Part shown: positions 11,384 through 23,934 of the stretch, piece after piece
Position numbering within the stretch: the stretch's first letter is position 1
How the letters are laid out: the number at the start of each line of letters is the position of its first letter
Assembly: GCA_018105865.1 (NCBI GenBank)
Contig: CM030834.1
Location: 22,183,922-22,247,921, forward strand
Direction of reading: 5' to 3'
From: Metaphire vulgaris
Lineage: Eukaryota; Annelida; Clitellata; Crassiclitellata; Megascolecidae
Length of the DNA stretch: 64,000 bases
Notes under the pieces: model-generated
What the model was told of the DNA's origin: nothing
Databases searched by the model: none
What the model saw: only the letters and a program-made list of their open reading frames with translations
Position numbers and translations under genes: made by a program

Positions 11384-11857
11384 CAGTGGCGGATTTAGGG
11401 GCTATGCTCCTGATCCATAGCATACCCCTTTGGTCTCTCGATTTTTGATCCATAGTAATAGTCCGTATTTAGAATATTGGTCTTTGGTATTTGTACTCGA
11501 TTTTTGAATGTAATATTTAGATGTAATGTAAGAGTACAAAGACACTGTTACACTAAGACTTTTAGTCTGTTAGACGACGATTGTTCTTTTCATCAGTTGT
11601 AGTAAATTTATTGGAGAAAAAAGTTCTTTACTAGGCCCTATATGGTATTATTAGACTAAAATTAAGCTCTGTTAACTATTTTTTTATTACAAAACATAGA
11701 ATTAAAGTTATTTTTTCGAACAAGATTATAAAATAAAATTTTCAGCATTATTCTTGAATTAACTTTCTGTACACTTTACAGCCTGATTCAGAATGGATGG
11801 GTCAGGACGCCCAAGGAAATAGATGGCCCAAATGGCCCAATGGTAAATACGCCACTG
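11384..11857. mobile_element. Possible non-autonomous hAT-type element
   Basis: The left end CAGTGGCGGATTTAGG and the right end TACGCCACTG form a short terminal inverted repeat (CAGTGGCG). The ends resemble those of the better-supported elements in this window. I find no matching 8-bp flanks, so the right boundary is uncertain. Confidence 0.4.
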
Positions 11858-12248
11858 GACTAAAAGCCAGAAGATTCACTAAGACTGTTAGTCTGTTGAA
11901 TCGATCTTCAGTTGAAACGTCGGCGATTACTACTTTACAGTATTAATCTCTAAACTTTATTTATTGATTAATGGTTATTTTTCCAACTTTTAAATTCAGC
12001 ATTTTTTAAGCCTTTCTAAATACACTGAAATCATGTTAAACCGATGTTTAACAATCTAAGAAAATAAAAATCTTTGTTAGTTATGATTGTTATTATTAAT
12101 TGGGCAACTATTTGTAACTCAATGTAAAATGGACGAGCGTTACTCAGGGCAGTTAGCAGTTAAAATACTCAGCAGGTTGGTTTTTAAGTAAGCAGCTAGG
12201 GTCAATTGCTACTTTACTGCATGACCACAGGCGGATTTTATTAAAAGC
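11858..12248. other. No gene seen
   Basis: AT-rich sequence. It contains a short segment (AAGCCAGAAGATTC) also present near 10778. Confidence 0.4.
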
Positions 12249-12317
<69 letters not shown>

Positions 12318-12318
12318 C

Positions 12319-12384
<66 letters not shown>

Positions 12385-12418
12385 GTTGTTGTTGTTGTTG
12401 TTGTTAGTAGTAGTAGTT
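12249..12418. repeat. (TAA)n joined to (TTA)n, then (GTT)n and (AGT)n
   Basis: A pure TAA array (about 12250-12317) is followed at once by a TTA array (about 12319-12383), so the two are reverse complements and form a cruciform-prone palindrome. It then grades into GTT and AGT units. Confidence 0.95.
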
Positions 12419-12480
12419 GTAAGAATTGATGTCCTATTATTATGATAAATGTATGCAACGCGTGATATAGTTCGTGTCTC

Positions 12481-14826
12481 TTAGGTTGCGTCGTCGGTTA
12501 CACTGCGTTTACTTCGTCTGAAACTCGACCTGAGGCTCTCGTTGAGACCATGCCATGACCGGGTGAGTGGTCCTCTTCGCGGCCTCAGTCCCTTCGTCCT
12601 CTCGCTCAGCGGAACTTCGTCACGACGTCCGGCCAACAGGTCGACGCTCTTGCACACGTCCCCCGTCGACTTCCAACCCCTTCTCTCCTCGGTCACTCCG
12701 TCGTCGTCGTCGCTTTCGTACTCCTCACCGCCGCCGCCCGCCGCCGCTGCATCGTCGACGTCTTCGGTCAGGTAGACGTGCTCCGTGGACGAAGCGGCGG
12801 ACGACAGGTCACCGGCGGACGCCCTGTGCTGGACACCGGCGCTGACGCGGATCGACGCGGAGCCCGAGGAGGAGGAGGGCGGCGGCGGCCCGCCGGAGTC
12901 CGACGATCGTGCTCGACGGGATGTTGTTGAGGCTCACGTTGACGTACCTCAGCGACTTCGTCTTCCACAGGTTCCGGGCGAGCGCCGACGCGCCCCGCTC
13001 GCCGATCTGGTTCTCGGCCAGGACGAGGCTCCGGATCCGGCGCAGACGGCCGAGACTGCGCGTGAGGACGTCCGTTCCGAAGTCCCCCAGCTGGTTCCGC
13101 CTCAGATCGAGGCTGCGCAGGCGCGGCAGGACCGGCAGCGCCGCGGCCAGTATGGCCGCCGTGCGATCGGTTATCCGGTTGTCCGACAGGTCCAGCCATT
13201 CGAGCGTCGGGACGTACTTGAAATTGCGCGTCAGCGGCGGGATGCCGACGTCGGTGATGGCGTTGCTGGAGACGCGTAGGAACTGCAGCGGCCAGCATTC
13301 GAAGAACTCGGCCAGAAGACGGAGTCCCTGGTCGCCGATCAGACATCCGGCGAGGTCCAGATGGGTCAGATGGCTGGCCTTGACGAGAAAGCGCATCAGG
13401 CGCCGAACGGCGGACGCGCCCAGCTCGAAGTTCCCGCTGAGGTTGAGGACCTGAAGGTGATTGTCGGACACGGCGTTCACCGGGTCGGCCAGCATCGCAA
13501 CGGTGTTCGAGTCCAGCTGGAGATAGGCCAGGTGCAGCCCGTAGACGGTGGCGCTGGTCCGGACCAGGTATCCGACGGCGGACACGGCGTACGGAAGACG
13601 GTGCCGCGACCCCAGCAGGGGGCCGTTGGCGGCGGAGGAGCAGGAGGAGTAGCTGATCGTCTGGTTGAACGTGAACTCTTCGAGGATCTCGGCCAGATTG
13701 GACGCGTTGGCCGTCTCGTAGACGGCCTCGACGCACAGGGCGGTTATGTCGACCGGTGTCATCCGTCCGCCGAGCTTGCACTCCTTCGATGATCTCGGAC
13801 ACGACGCCTCTGACCAGCGCCGCCGTCCGGTCCGACTTGCCGAGCAGTCCGAGCGTCATTCGCCAGATGGCGCCGGTCGACGGGAGCTTCCGGACGCTGC
13901 GGCGCATCGACGGCGTCAGGGCGACGACGACTCCGACCCCGTCGCCGGAAATGCACTTTTGCACGAACTGGTCGAAGTGGTGCTTCGCCACGAGAAACTC
14001 CTCCACGCCGCTTTCCCTGAAACGATATCTCAGTCCCTCTTCGTTCTGATTTCCAGCGTCGACGTTCACACCCTTATTTACGCCGCCCCGTGTTGTGATA
14101 GTTCCGATTTTCCGCGGCTCGTGTTCCTTCGCCGAAGACTTTCTCTTTAACCGACCAGTGATCGCCAACCATCGTCCTTGTTTCTGCTCTTTTTTCACAG
14201 TAACATCTGCTTGCTCAGAATTTTCATCATCATCATCATCGCCGCCGCCGCCGCCGTCGTCGTCGTCTTCATCTTCGTCGTTGTCGTAGTTTTTTCCGGT
14301 GACATCGTTTGCATCATCGATGAAATTCAATCTGTCAAGTTTCCTCGATTTCTGACCAACGAAGGCTGGTTTCCGCGCAGTTCCCTTGTCCGCTTCCACC
14401 ATCTCTTCCAGAAATCCGAAACTTCCCAACTTCCAATCCAGCGATCGCAGCGTGTCATCGCCGCGTCTCTTTCCTTCGGGAAACAGTATCCTAAGAAGGC
14501 GCCGCTTGGTTATCGCGGCGCCTTTGATCTTCGACAGGTAGGCGAGTCTTGCCAGCCGACCGATGGTCCCATCGATGTCCCAGAGCAGGTTTCGCTGCTC
14601 GATTCGGCGTCTGTCCTTCTGGAGGAATCGAACGACGGAGAAGCTCAGGTATTCGCCGTAGAACTCGGTCAAGGTGTACGGCACGAACCCGGGGTTTCCG
14701 TTTCGGAGCGAATAGTCGACGAAATCGCCGAGAGTGGCGACATCTATGACCGCCCGACTGGAATCCTCGTTATTAAGAAGCAGAGACAAGATGGGATGTT
14801 TGCTGGAGAAGGACACTTCGTCCGTC

Positions 14827-14863
<37 letters not shown>

Positions 14864-14873
14864 GATCCATCAA
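12481..14873 (-). pseudogene. NLR-like protein (winged-helix/helical remnant plus leucine-rich repeats), two frame breaks
   Basis: The minus strand encodes one intronless protein spread over three frames. Frame one starts at 14873 with poly-Gln. It carries NLR post-NACHT features: LTEFYGEYLSF (as LTELYxxYL), a winged-helix-like IGRLARLAYL, an acidic insert of Asp/Glu/Gly runs, VEEFLVAKHHF (as xQEFLAAxxF) and WRMTLGLLG. Frame two (from about 13785) holds about eight ribonuclease-inhibitor-type LRRs, such as LEWLDLSDNRITDRTAAIL and LRSLDLRRNQLGDFG. Frame three (below about 12905) gives a Ser/Pro then acidic tail ending at 12481. Each change equals one extra base, the first in GAAGGAGTGC near 13785. 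No NACHT P-loop is visible. Either the upstream exons lie elsewhere (a CAG acceptor ends the CAA run) or the protein lacks NACHT. Codon use stays coding-like throughout, so recent inactivation or assembly error is likely. Confidence 0.65.
14826..14863. repeat. (TTG)n, poly-Gln coding on the minus strand
   Basis: Thirteen or so consecutive TTG units, read as CAA (Gln) in the NLR-like frame directly after its first three codons. The run ends in CAG on the minus strand and could instead be the 3' end of an intron. Confidence 0.9.
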
Positions 14874-14936
14874 ACAACAGGAGCGGACAACCGTCTAAAA
14901 CAAACAATCGTTTAAGAATGTTCAGTAATAATAAGC

Positions 14937-15060
<124 letters not shown>

Positions 15061-15181
15061 CTGGATTTTAGGTGGTTTAATACATGTGGGTTCTCTCCTG
15101 TGTTGAAAATCACTGTCGTTCGGCTGAGGGTGCATTCTCATATCTCAATGAGAGAGGAAGCTTTCAGTTTATCTACAGTAA

Positions 15182-15454
15182 CAGTGGCGTAGCCAAGGGG
15201 GTTTTGGGGGTTAAACTCCCTCTTGGCTGCCGAAAACAAAATTTTTAATGAGTTTCTATGCATTTTTAATTTTGGGACGCGATTTGGGGGTCAACCCCCT
15301 CCCCCTTGGCTACCTGGCTACACAATGTAATACGGTTTAAGAAGTGACGACCTTATTTTGCTTGTCAAATTTTTTTTCGAAGTTGGTGAAGTTGGTGACG
15401 GTCGAAACCAAAAACCAAAAACCGCCCCTTCCGGAAATCCTGGCTACGCCACTG
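15182..15454. mobile_element. Non-autonomous hAT-type MITE, 273 bp
   Basis: The ends CAGTGGCGTAGCC and GGCTACGCCACTG are perfect inverted repeats. The flanks TACAGTAA (15174-15181) and TACAGTAG (15455-15462) match in seven of eight bases, as expected for an aged hAT target duplication. The interior has no coding capacity and contains G-rich/C-rich subterminal palindromes. Confidence 0.85.
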
Positions 15455-15645
15455 TACAGTAGGCCGCTATTATCATCAATTAATTAATCGTTAATTTCGA
15501 TGTCCTCTAGGCTATGGAGCCGCGGTTTTAAGCTTACGTTTTTAAAATATAGGCCCAATTTCTATGACCAAGTAATCGTAGTAATGTATGGACCCCGGCG
15601 CGAATTTGCGCGCAAAAATAATGGTTATCACCGTCGTGTTTAGGC

Positions 15646-15791
15646 CATGGGCGTCCGGAGGGGGTGCAAGGGGTGCAATTGCATCCCCCTGGAAAAATTG
15701 TGGAGTTATGAAAAAGTAAAATTACTTGTTTCTTTCGTCACAAAACCTTGTTTTGCACCCCCCCCTGGAAAAATTCCTGCGGACGCCCATG
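15646..15791. mobile_element. Non-autonomous hAT-type MITE, 146 bp
   Basis: The terminal inverted repeats CATGGGCGTCCG and CGGACGCCCATG are bounded by an exact 8-bp direct repeat GTTTAGGC at 15638-15645 and 15792-15799. The interior consists largely of two opposed CCCCTGGAAAAATT/GGGGGTGCAA-type segments. Confidence 0.85.
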
Positions 15792-16612
15792 GTTTAGGCC
15801 TGTTGTTCTGTATACTAGCCTAATATAGGCCGAGGCCTATATGGTCGACCTCGATGCTATTGAAGTGGTAGTTAAGTCAATGGGAAATTTATGAGGAACA
15901 GCGTCTGCAGAACGGATTGAGAGATTTTCCTTTGCAATCTGCAGAAGTAGTTACGCGCACGAATTAAGGCGTGCGCTGTATTTTAAATCGAGTCCACAGT
16001 GGCGTAGCGTGACTTTTGGGGTCCAATCTTTGTCATTCCAAAGTTTCGGGCTAGTCGCCGGCACGTTCACTTCTATGGTTAGGGTTTACGTTCGGATTAG
16101 TCAAGTTTAAACTGCGAGTCCAACATTCCTTTAGACGTTTACGTTCGGATTAAAGTTAAACACAGGCGCAGACTTCGATCGAGAAGTCGAAAAAAGACGA
16201 GGACTGTGAGGTTAGGCTCCCATCTGCCATGACCAGACAGTAGGCCTATATGCCGCAGGACTCCTCTAATAAAGCCTCTTACAGAGGCGTAAAAGAAGGT
16301 TGCATAAACTGATACATTATACAACCTTGACAACAACATTCTACGAACTACGGACTGTGAATTATACCCAGATTGAGCCAGCGTGAATAAGCTGGTGCAC
16401 TGCGCCAAGGTTCTCGCAGCGCTATAGAAAGTTCGTTTTTGCCTACACTTACTTACTTGTACACGTATCCTGGTTCAAAACAATGGTCTACAGTACGCTA
16501 ACAAGTAGACGGATTTTATCATTTCACACAATGACATTCCAATGATTACAGGTTCTACGCGAATTTAATAACGAATCCAGTTTGCCGTTTGTTTTTTGGC
16601 TTTTCTATTGCC
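15792..16612. other. No gene seen
   Basis: Unique sequence including an isolated CAGTGGCGTAGCG transposon-end-like word near 15999 and a repeated GTTTACGTTCGGATTA at about 16084 and 16136. No exon was recognised. Confidence 0.45.
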
Positions 16613-16736
16613 AGATTCTCGCGACAAAAGCTTAATATGAGGGACCAATAAAAATCTGTCCCTCGATTAGACTACACTACAGCCTCGTCAGGAACACAGA
16701 TTTTAACGGCCCTCAAATCAAGCTTTTGTCGAATCT
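16613..16736. repeat. Imperfect inverted repeat, about 45-bp arms
   Basis: The arm 16613-16659 (AGATTCTCGCGACAAAAGCT ... AAAATCTGT) pairs with 16695-16736 (ACAGATTTTAA ... AAGCTTTTGTCGAATCT). The loop is about 35 bp. This is probably a small foldback or MITE. Confidence 0.75.
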
Positions 16737-16797
16737 GAAACTAGAAACCCAGCTCAGAACGACATCATAGCACCACTCCTACGTTGTTCTACACTGA

Positions 16798-17131
16798 CAG
16801 TGGCGGTTCCACACGGGGGATGAGTGGGGATGCATCCCCCACCGGACTTTCGGACTTACTTTTTTGCTTGTGAAACCTATTTTTGGGTAAAAATCTAGTA
16901 AAACTAACCGGGGATGACTTTTTTGCTTGTCAACCTATTTTTCGGTAAAAGTGTAGAGAAATGAGGGATAAAAGTCCCTTTTCTGATTTGTTATTATTTT
17001 TTTATTTAAACTTATTTGATTGAAAGAAATTGATTGATTTTCCAGCTTTTTCCGTCAAAGTTTATTGATTTTTTCCCTTCTATTTTCATATGGTCTGTGT
17101 CTGTCATCAAGAAATCCTGGAACCGCCACTG
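16798..17131. mobile_element. Non-autonomous hAT-type element, 334 bp
   Basis: The ends CAGTGGCGGTTCCA and TGGAACCGCCACTG are perfect 14-bp inverted repeats. Flanking octamers do not match, so the target duplication is lost or the ends were rearranged. The interior is AT-rich and non-coding, with an internal near-duplicate of TTTTTTGCTTGT. Confidence 0.75.
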
Positions 17132-17780
17132 ACGCCCCTGACGATACAGCTTCGCACAATTCGACGGTCTAATATAATTTTAATATGGTCTGTGCTGTCA
17201 TCGAGAGATTAAATAGGACGCCACGCAGGCGAGTACGCGCGCCGGAAAGCACTTTAAAAACCCTAACCCCAAGCCTAACTCTAAGTTTCATGCGATTGGG
17301 ATGGCAGTGTGCACCAGACGAATGGGTGCCAACTGCCAACGTGGAGCAGTTGGCTCTCCGTTTAGTTTAGTTTTTTTAAATAATGCTTTTTTACGCTGTG
17401 CGAATACGTTAAAGGTCTAAGCACGCCAGCGATAACATTATACGCTCCGACTTGTGGCTTTTCTCTTCTAAAATGGATCGGGTGACAAGACGTGTTGACT
17501 AAAATGCGGAATCCGATATTGCACTCAGACTCATTGAGACAGTACAGCGGTTTAAAGATGATATAGGACTGACAAAAGCCAGCAACAGACAGATGGTATT
17601 AATATACAGCGCCTAGAGCCCCCACTCAAACCTCCGTTGTCCTCTCCATCGAGATTCTGGATTGTTCTCACAGTTGTAATCCTGGGATAGAATCTATTTA
17701 GAGGGTGAGGGGCGAGGGGAGGTGATCGACCACGTCTCTGCTTAAGCGAAGTTGCTGACCTTTGCATCTATTTTGCGTAA
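17132..17780. other. No gene seen
   Basis: Mixed-composition sequence with only short frames, none with a recognisable domain. Confidence 0.45.
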
Positions 17781-17784
17781 GAAT

Positions 17785-17821
17785 AAATAAATAAATAAAT
17801 AGATAAATAGATAAATAGATA

Positions 17822-17909
<88 letters not shown>

Positions 17910-17936
17910 GTAACAGTAAGCCTAATAATAACGTTC

Positions 17937-17984
<48 letters not shown>

Positions 17985-17985
17985 T
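17785..17985. repeat. (AAAT)n/(ATAG)n and two (AAT)n arrays
   Basis: AAAT and ATAG tetranucleotides (17785-17825) run into an AAT array (to about 17908). A 30-bp unique spacer follows, then a second AAT array (17938-17983). Confidence 0.95.
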
Positions 17986-19113
17986 CCCCAGCGGGGGTTA
18001 CACCCCTGGTTGGTGACAGACAAGACACCCCAGGGGTGGTGTTGGCTATCACCAAAACAGACTGATGTCAAAACTATTCATTTAAAATTCTAAAGGGCTT
18101 CACCGCTGGAAATTGAAACTTGAGCCACTATAACTGATTTCACAGAAATTGGAATGGATCGTATGAAAACGGAAGAGATGACAACGGAAATCATATTTTT
18201 TACTTGTATAATCGTATTTGCCTTTTTCCGGGGGGGGGGGGCAAGCATAGAACCCCGCCACCTCCTTCGCCCAATTCTATTTTCCCCAGGGTCCACGGAA
18301 TCTAGATGAAACGCTAGACATCGACACGCCTTCAATTATGGGATCCCCGAGGGCAAATTCCTGGGAAATAAGTTCAATAACCTGAGTGTAAGCGTTGCGA
18401 TCTAGGGGCGCATCTGTATTTCAAATCCAAGAATCCACAAAGTTTGCACAAACACGGGTGACCCGTCAATGGCATGGATGTTATTCAGAGTGGGAACAAT
18501 AAGACAGACTTGAAGGCTGTTGTTGTTGTCTATCGTCATGGGCGTAAACTTGGCTAAAAGACGAGGGAATAATCTTTAGGCCCTATGGGAGCACGTGCCT
18601 AGATGCCTAATAGAAATTGGCGCCTGTGGTTAGCGTGTGCATTTGACGAACGACGGAGACTAAGATTTAAGAAGGTCGTTTAGACTTCCTTCCTTCTCAT
18701 TTGAAGCGTTAATTTGCAACCGGCGACTTGAAAAACCGAAGTCGGCCTTGATGCTCATTTTAAAAAACGACCATAAAACCAACATTCAAAATATTACGTG
18801 CAGCCATTTAGACAGGGTTGGCGTTTACAAGTTACAAAATCTCGGCCAAAGTTTGGTTTTGATGGTTGGGGGGGGGGAGAATTTAGAACGTTTAAAGATT
18901 TTCCAAAATGTCACACTGCTGTAACTCACATCTTATCAGTGCACATAGTCTAAACCAGAAATGACAATGAGTAATTCAAATTGACCCATGACCCACATGA
19001 CTCGTTAAACCCTTGACCTGTGAGTCATGTGACCCCATGACCCGTGGGTCACTGGGAATTAGATACCTATAATTTTTGAAAGCCGTTAAGTCATGCCAAG
19101 ACTAATGCTGAGT

Positions 19114-19118
<5 letters not shown>
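17986..19118. other. No gene seen
   Basis: Unique sequence containing a C/G-rich inverted patch at 17986-18045, a G run at 18230-18241 and TGACCC-word clusters at 18980-19050. No coding exon was recognised. Confidence 0.45.

Positions 19119-19182
<64 letters not shown>
19119..19182. repeat. (TA)n microsatellite
   Basis: An uninterrupted run of roughly 30 TA units. Confidence 0.97.
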
Positions 19183-19185
<3 letters not shown>

Positions 19186-19834
19186 CCCTACTGATGAATC
19201 GAGTAAAGGATATAGGCTACTCATTAATAAACTGGTTATAAGATGCATAGACTGACCCGAGATTTAACATTTATCTTTAAAAGACGATAGGTTTTCTAAC
19301 AGCTACAAAACAGTTAGCAGCTCTCACAAGTCTTCTAACGATATGATCCGATAGCCCTACTAAATGGAATCCACACAAAGACCGGGTAAAATTAGGGAAT
19401 ACAACTTACCTGCAGAAAAAAGTGTAACTCGGAATATTATATTCACTGATCTTACGTCTAACGGCAATTTATTGATATCAGAATTATGATGGGATAAATT
19501 ACACAGTTTCCGTCAGAAGAAATAGCGTCTCTGTTGATTATATCGTCAGCTATAGCATAGACTGCAACGCTATTTCAATGGAAGAACTGCACAGACTGCT
19601 ATAGACGCACGCACCGCTCAGAACCGTCTCCGTCGACTTTAAACAACAGCAGTGCGCGATTCGTATAGACGCCCGTAATGTTTTTAACGGCATATCAGGC
19701 TGAAACCTCGGTGCTAGGGTGCCAGAAGATGGAAGGGGACAGGACGGAGAGGGCCTTCGATTTTCTGGATGAAAGCACACTGCGCTTTTAGGCCTATCTC
19801 CAGACTCCGGCTCTTGACGTTCGGCCATTTGGAT

Positions 19835-20086
<252 letters not shown>

Positions 20087-21055
20087 CACACAGAAGAAAT
20101 TTGCCTATTCACAAGTGACAGATTGGAATTCTGTGAATTTTAAATTTGGAGAAGTTCGCTGGCAGTGAGAAATCGTTTGCGTTTAAAAGGTTTAAGCCTG
20201 ATAACGCAATGTTTTTTTTTAAATATCTGCGAATGAAATTGGGGCTAACTGACGGGGTGACTTTAATTGTGATAGGGCACCTGTTTACGATGTCTGTCCG
20301 ATAAATACAATATAACGCCTTCAACGAATAATTTATTCAAATTCCAATTTAACAAGATTCGAGTAAAAAAACTTCTGCCCCGACATCGTTTGAAACCATT
20401 TGCAAACCTCGGCGACATAACGGATTGCCAGCAGCCATTGTAATAGGCAGCCACTTTCTCCTTCTCTGTTTATTCGCAATTTCGCATCTGAGAGGCCTCT
20501 GTAGGCTATAAGTGCTGCCGAATACCAATGCACCGCTGTTCCTACCTAACTGACTGACAAGCAACATCTTGCTCAGTGGGATCTGATATGGATCGCATCA
20601 ACAATTACACCACTCTATCGCGTTAGACACGTTCGGCGCCAAACCGGCTTTCCAGAAAGCGAGATTTATACGAGGATATCGTGTCCCTTGTTATCCGAGG
20701 GTCACGTGACGGCGGATAACAACTACCGACTAATGGGCATAAAAGTGGAAGCTGATAATAAGCTAATTATTCCGCTGAAAATGAATTGTGTGAGTCTATA
20801 TAGGCCTACAACTAATTGGTCATTGACACCATACTGTAGATAACTGATGCCAAATTTTATGCGTCGTTCGATTTCAATAAGACAAACCGCCTGCCAGCCT
20901 GTGCCAGGCATAAACAGAAATCAGTGCCACTGCCCCCTATAGGCTTAGTATTTAGGCTAGTTAGTTATTATTAGTAACGTGTCTTAGTAGTCCGAAATCA
21001 TTATATCAATACTTTTTAATCACATAGTGCAGCTCATTCTCTTAGGGACCCTAAG
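20087..21055. other. No gene seen
   Basis: Several overlapping minus-strand frames (20109-20567) are open but carry no recognisable domain. Confidence 0.4.
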
Positions 21056-21266
21056 CTACAACCCTAAGTTGGCAGTGTTTATTCAAGCCACCTTGACATT
21101 GGGAGGGGGTTGAAATGTTTGGGGGGGTCAAGGTCTGAGTCTCCACACTTTTGGGGAATTTCCATTCCCAGCCAACATATAAAAATTTGGGAAATTTTAA
21201 AACTTCGGGGGGAGGAATTCCACCCAGAGAAGGCCTAGAATAAACACTGCTAAGTTAGGGTTGTAG
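21056..21266. mobile_element. MITE with CAGTGTTTATTC inverted repeats
   Basis: GCAGTGTTTATTC at about 21072 is mirrored by GAATAAACACTGC ending about 21250. The inverted symmetry extends outward through CTACAACCCTAA and TTAGGGTTGTAG, giving arms of about 29 bp (21056-21084 and 21238-21266). CTAAGTT flanks both sides and may be the target duplication. This looks like a small hAT-like element inserted into a pre-existing palindrome. Confidence 0.65.
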
Positions 21267-22226
21267 TAATTTGAAGGATGAGGGAATTCAAACAGCACTA
21301 AACTCACGCAAGGAGGGTAGAGGAGTGAAAGGGGAGATACAGATCTAGTTGGACTCCACACTTTCTTCCTAGTTTACGCCCATGTATCCAGGAATATAGG
21401 ATACTCCGAACGAGTGTCCGGTAAGCATGACACATGTTATAGGCAATACATTAAATTTAATTAAGTTCAATTAAAAATCTATGCATTACACCGGTATATA
21501 CTATATACCTATAAATAGGCCTAAATAAATTAATATATATAGGCCTATGCTTAACTCTAGGAAGAATCTTGATCTATAGATCAGGTACTCAATACTCAAT
21601 CCCTATCAGGCAGATCTCTCTCAACTGAATAGGTCCCGCTCCACCTGGATTGCATAGATGTAGTTGGGTCTACATTAAACAACACATGGCAGGCAGATGG
21701 AGATCGCAGCTCTCCCGACCAGATTATAGGCGAAGTTCCCCGTTTGAACGCAAAGAACGCGCTCTTTATAAACAGAGACGTCGAGGATCGCGAGGTTGTG
21801 TATGGAATGGACAACTTTAGAGCAGACGACATTTATTAATGGCGCGAAAAATCAATCAACAAAAGGCGAGCCACACATTTGAAAAAATGATTGATCGCGT
21901 CATGAAAACGTTGTCCAATCATTTGAGCCTAACGAATTTTTATCTCACCACACTTGAAAAGACAGTTTCAAATGTCTATGTAGCCTATTGTGATTGGTTG
22001 TTCACATATTATTTAAGCGTTGCCTTGACGACGACTCAACTACCAGAAGCTGTTTAGGGCCTACATAGGCCGTTGCCTTATCTAAAACACTGTGTTTGAT
22101 TAAATCTTGACTCCTTTGTATTCTTGTTATAACTTTTTTGCAGATGTAGAGTTGTAGACCCATAGGTCTTGCCTACATCATATTTGTTTTCGAGCGATAT
22201 GAATCTCATTTCCATATTTCATAAAT
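21267..22226. other. No gene seen
   Basis: AT-rich sequence with several AGGCCTA palindromes and no exon that I can support. Confidence 0.4.
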
Positions 22227-22570
22227 ATTCTTCTTCTTCTTCTCCTCCTCTCCTCCTTCTTCTTCTTCAGGTGCTCTGTTCAAGAGTAGGTTCCATACTC
22301 CAGCGTCGCCACTCCTCTCTATCTTGAGCCTTTACCTTCAGGACTGAATACTTGTTTTTTTCCGTAGCGTCGAACATCCACTAGCCAGCATCGATGTCCT
22401 TGGTCGCCCTTTCTGTGCTTTCCCATTCATCTTTCCTTCTAGTACTTCTCTTAGTAGGTTTGATTCTTCTCTCAGAACATGACCTATCCACCTCTATTGT
22501 TTTGTACGAATAGTGTTAAATAGGGTTTTCTTCTCTTCTTTCCTCTTTCATACTTCTTCATTTGTTATTT
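22227..22570 (-). mobile_element. LINE fragment (RTE-like), extreme C-terminus, decayed
   Basis: The minus strand reads MDGKITNEEV, then across frame breaks RRW/GHVLREE-like residues, EGKMNGK-like residues and a basic, Trp-containing end. This is the usual C-terminal tail of endonuclease-reverse-transcriptase LINEs. Stops and shifts are frequent. Confidence 0.5.
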
Positions 22571-22733
22571 TCCCGTCCATCTGATTTGCAGAAATAGTCC
22601 ATGAGGAGGAAATCCTTATATTCCATACAAAATTATAAATTGAGTAATGAACAGCAACTGACTGATTTATGTTGCACAGATTTCGGTACCACTGTTTATT
22701 TGTGACTGGATCATAATCGCAGATGTGGATGTG

Positions 22734-22903
22734 CAGTGGCGGCTCCACCGGGGGGCCAGGGGGGGCGTGCCCCTATTGAGAGCCTGGCCCCCCAGTTGGG
22801 ACCCTATACTAAATGCTACATACATTAAACAAATGGTTGGCCCCCATGATTAGAAGTTGCCCCCAACGGCCTCCCCACTTGCCAAATCCTAGAGCCGCCA
22901 CTG
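22734..22903. mobile_element. Non-autonomous hAT-type MITE, 170 bp (copy 1)
   Basis: The inverted ends CAGTGGCGGCTC and GAGCCGCCACTG are bounded by an exact 8-bp direct repeat TGGATGTG (22726-22733 and 22904-22911). The interior is nearly identical to the copy at 24738-24901. Confidence 0.92.
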
Positions 22904-23466
22904 TGGATGTGGATGTGTGATTAATTAGATTGTTTAGTCACTCTCATTAGGAACTGGGATTATATAGCGCATGAAGTCACTTGATTATTAGGCCTATGTT
23001 TAAAATACTTGGCTGCTCTGTCCTTTCCACCAATCAATGTTTCGTGTGAAAATATTATGATTAGATAGATTTTGATTCATTGCTAAAACCAGGCACTTCT
23101 ATACATAGGCCTATAGAAGTCCCTGGCTAAAACTATATTCGTATCGAAGTCGATTAGCGGCAAAAGAGTACAAAGAAATCGCAGTCGAAGTACGAACAAA
23201 TTAATTTTATATTTGGGCAGGCCCTCCGAGAAAACTAGGGGCCCGGCGGTATTCGGCCGATGATGAATATGTATAATTAACGATTAAAGAACGGTTAAAA
23301 ATGACAGTTACAAAGAAATCGCAAAAAAAGGTCGTCAACGTAAAAGGGTCGTAAACATTTATAATAAACGGCTGACGAGCAAAAAAAAAAAAAAAATTAA
23401 TTTTATATTTGGGTGTCGACCAAAATGGGAATTTTTATATTTGGGTGGAAAATGGGTTTTATATTT

Positions 23467-23606
23467 TAGCCTGGAATTTGATTTGGGAGGGTATAAATAT
23501 TTTGGGTGGGTATAAATCTTAACTATAAACCACATAAACCATATACAACCACATACAACCACATGCAAATCACATAAAAACAACTTTAAGGTAGACTGAT
23601 TTTGGG

Positions 23607-23666
<60 letters not shown>

Positions 23667-23692
23667 GATATACCCCCGTCGCCACGCCCCTG
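23467..23692 (-). mobile_element. Truncated hAT-type MITE with internal (TA)n
   Basis: Read on the minus strand from 23692 it starts CAGGGGCGTGGCGACGG and matches the complete element at 24420-24604 through AATCAGTCTACCTTAAAG and TATACCCTCCCAAATCAAAT. The far inverted repeat is missing. A TA array (about 23609-23664) has expanded inside it. Confidence 0.8.
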
Positions 23693-23934
23693 GTCCTTGG
23701 CTAAGCTGCATGTGTCGCTTGCTGATGACGTCATCGATAAGCAGCCTGCAACTGATTTGAGGTAACATTAAAGTATGTTGTTGACGCTGTGAGTCAAAAT
23801 ATATTTAGCATAGGACTAGGAGTTCGCCTAATAATATTAAAGACTATAGGCTACTGAGTATGACAATAATTATTACTAATTAATTACTCGCGCTTTTTAT
23901 AACGTTGCGGTATTAAAACAGTACTTAGTATTAT

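Noticed and set aside
12800..13800. Programmed ribosomal frameshifting in the NLR-like gene
   Set aside because: No slippery site or known precedent in this family; single-base insertion or assembly error is simpler.
12785..14150. Several plus-strand frames of 130-245 codons
   Set aside because: Antisense shadows of the GC-rich NLR-like gene; LRR periodicity is only on the minus strand.
15997..16012. Isolated CAGTGGCGTAGCG hAT-like end
   Set aside because: No opposite inverted repeat or target duplication found nearby.
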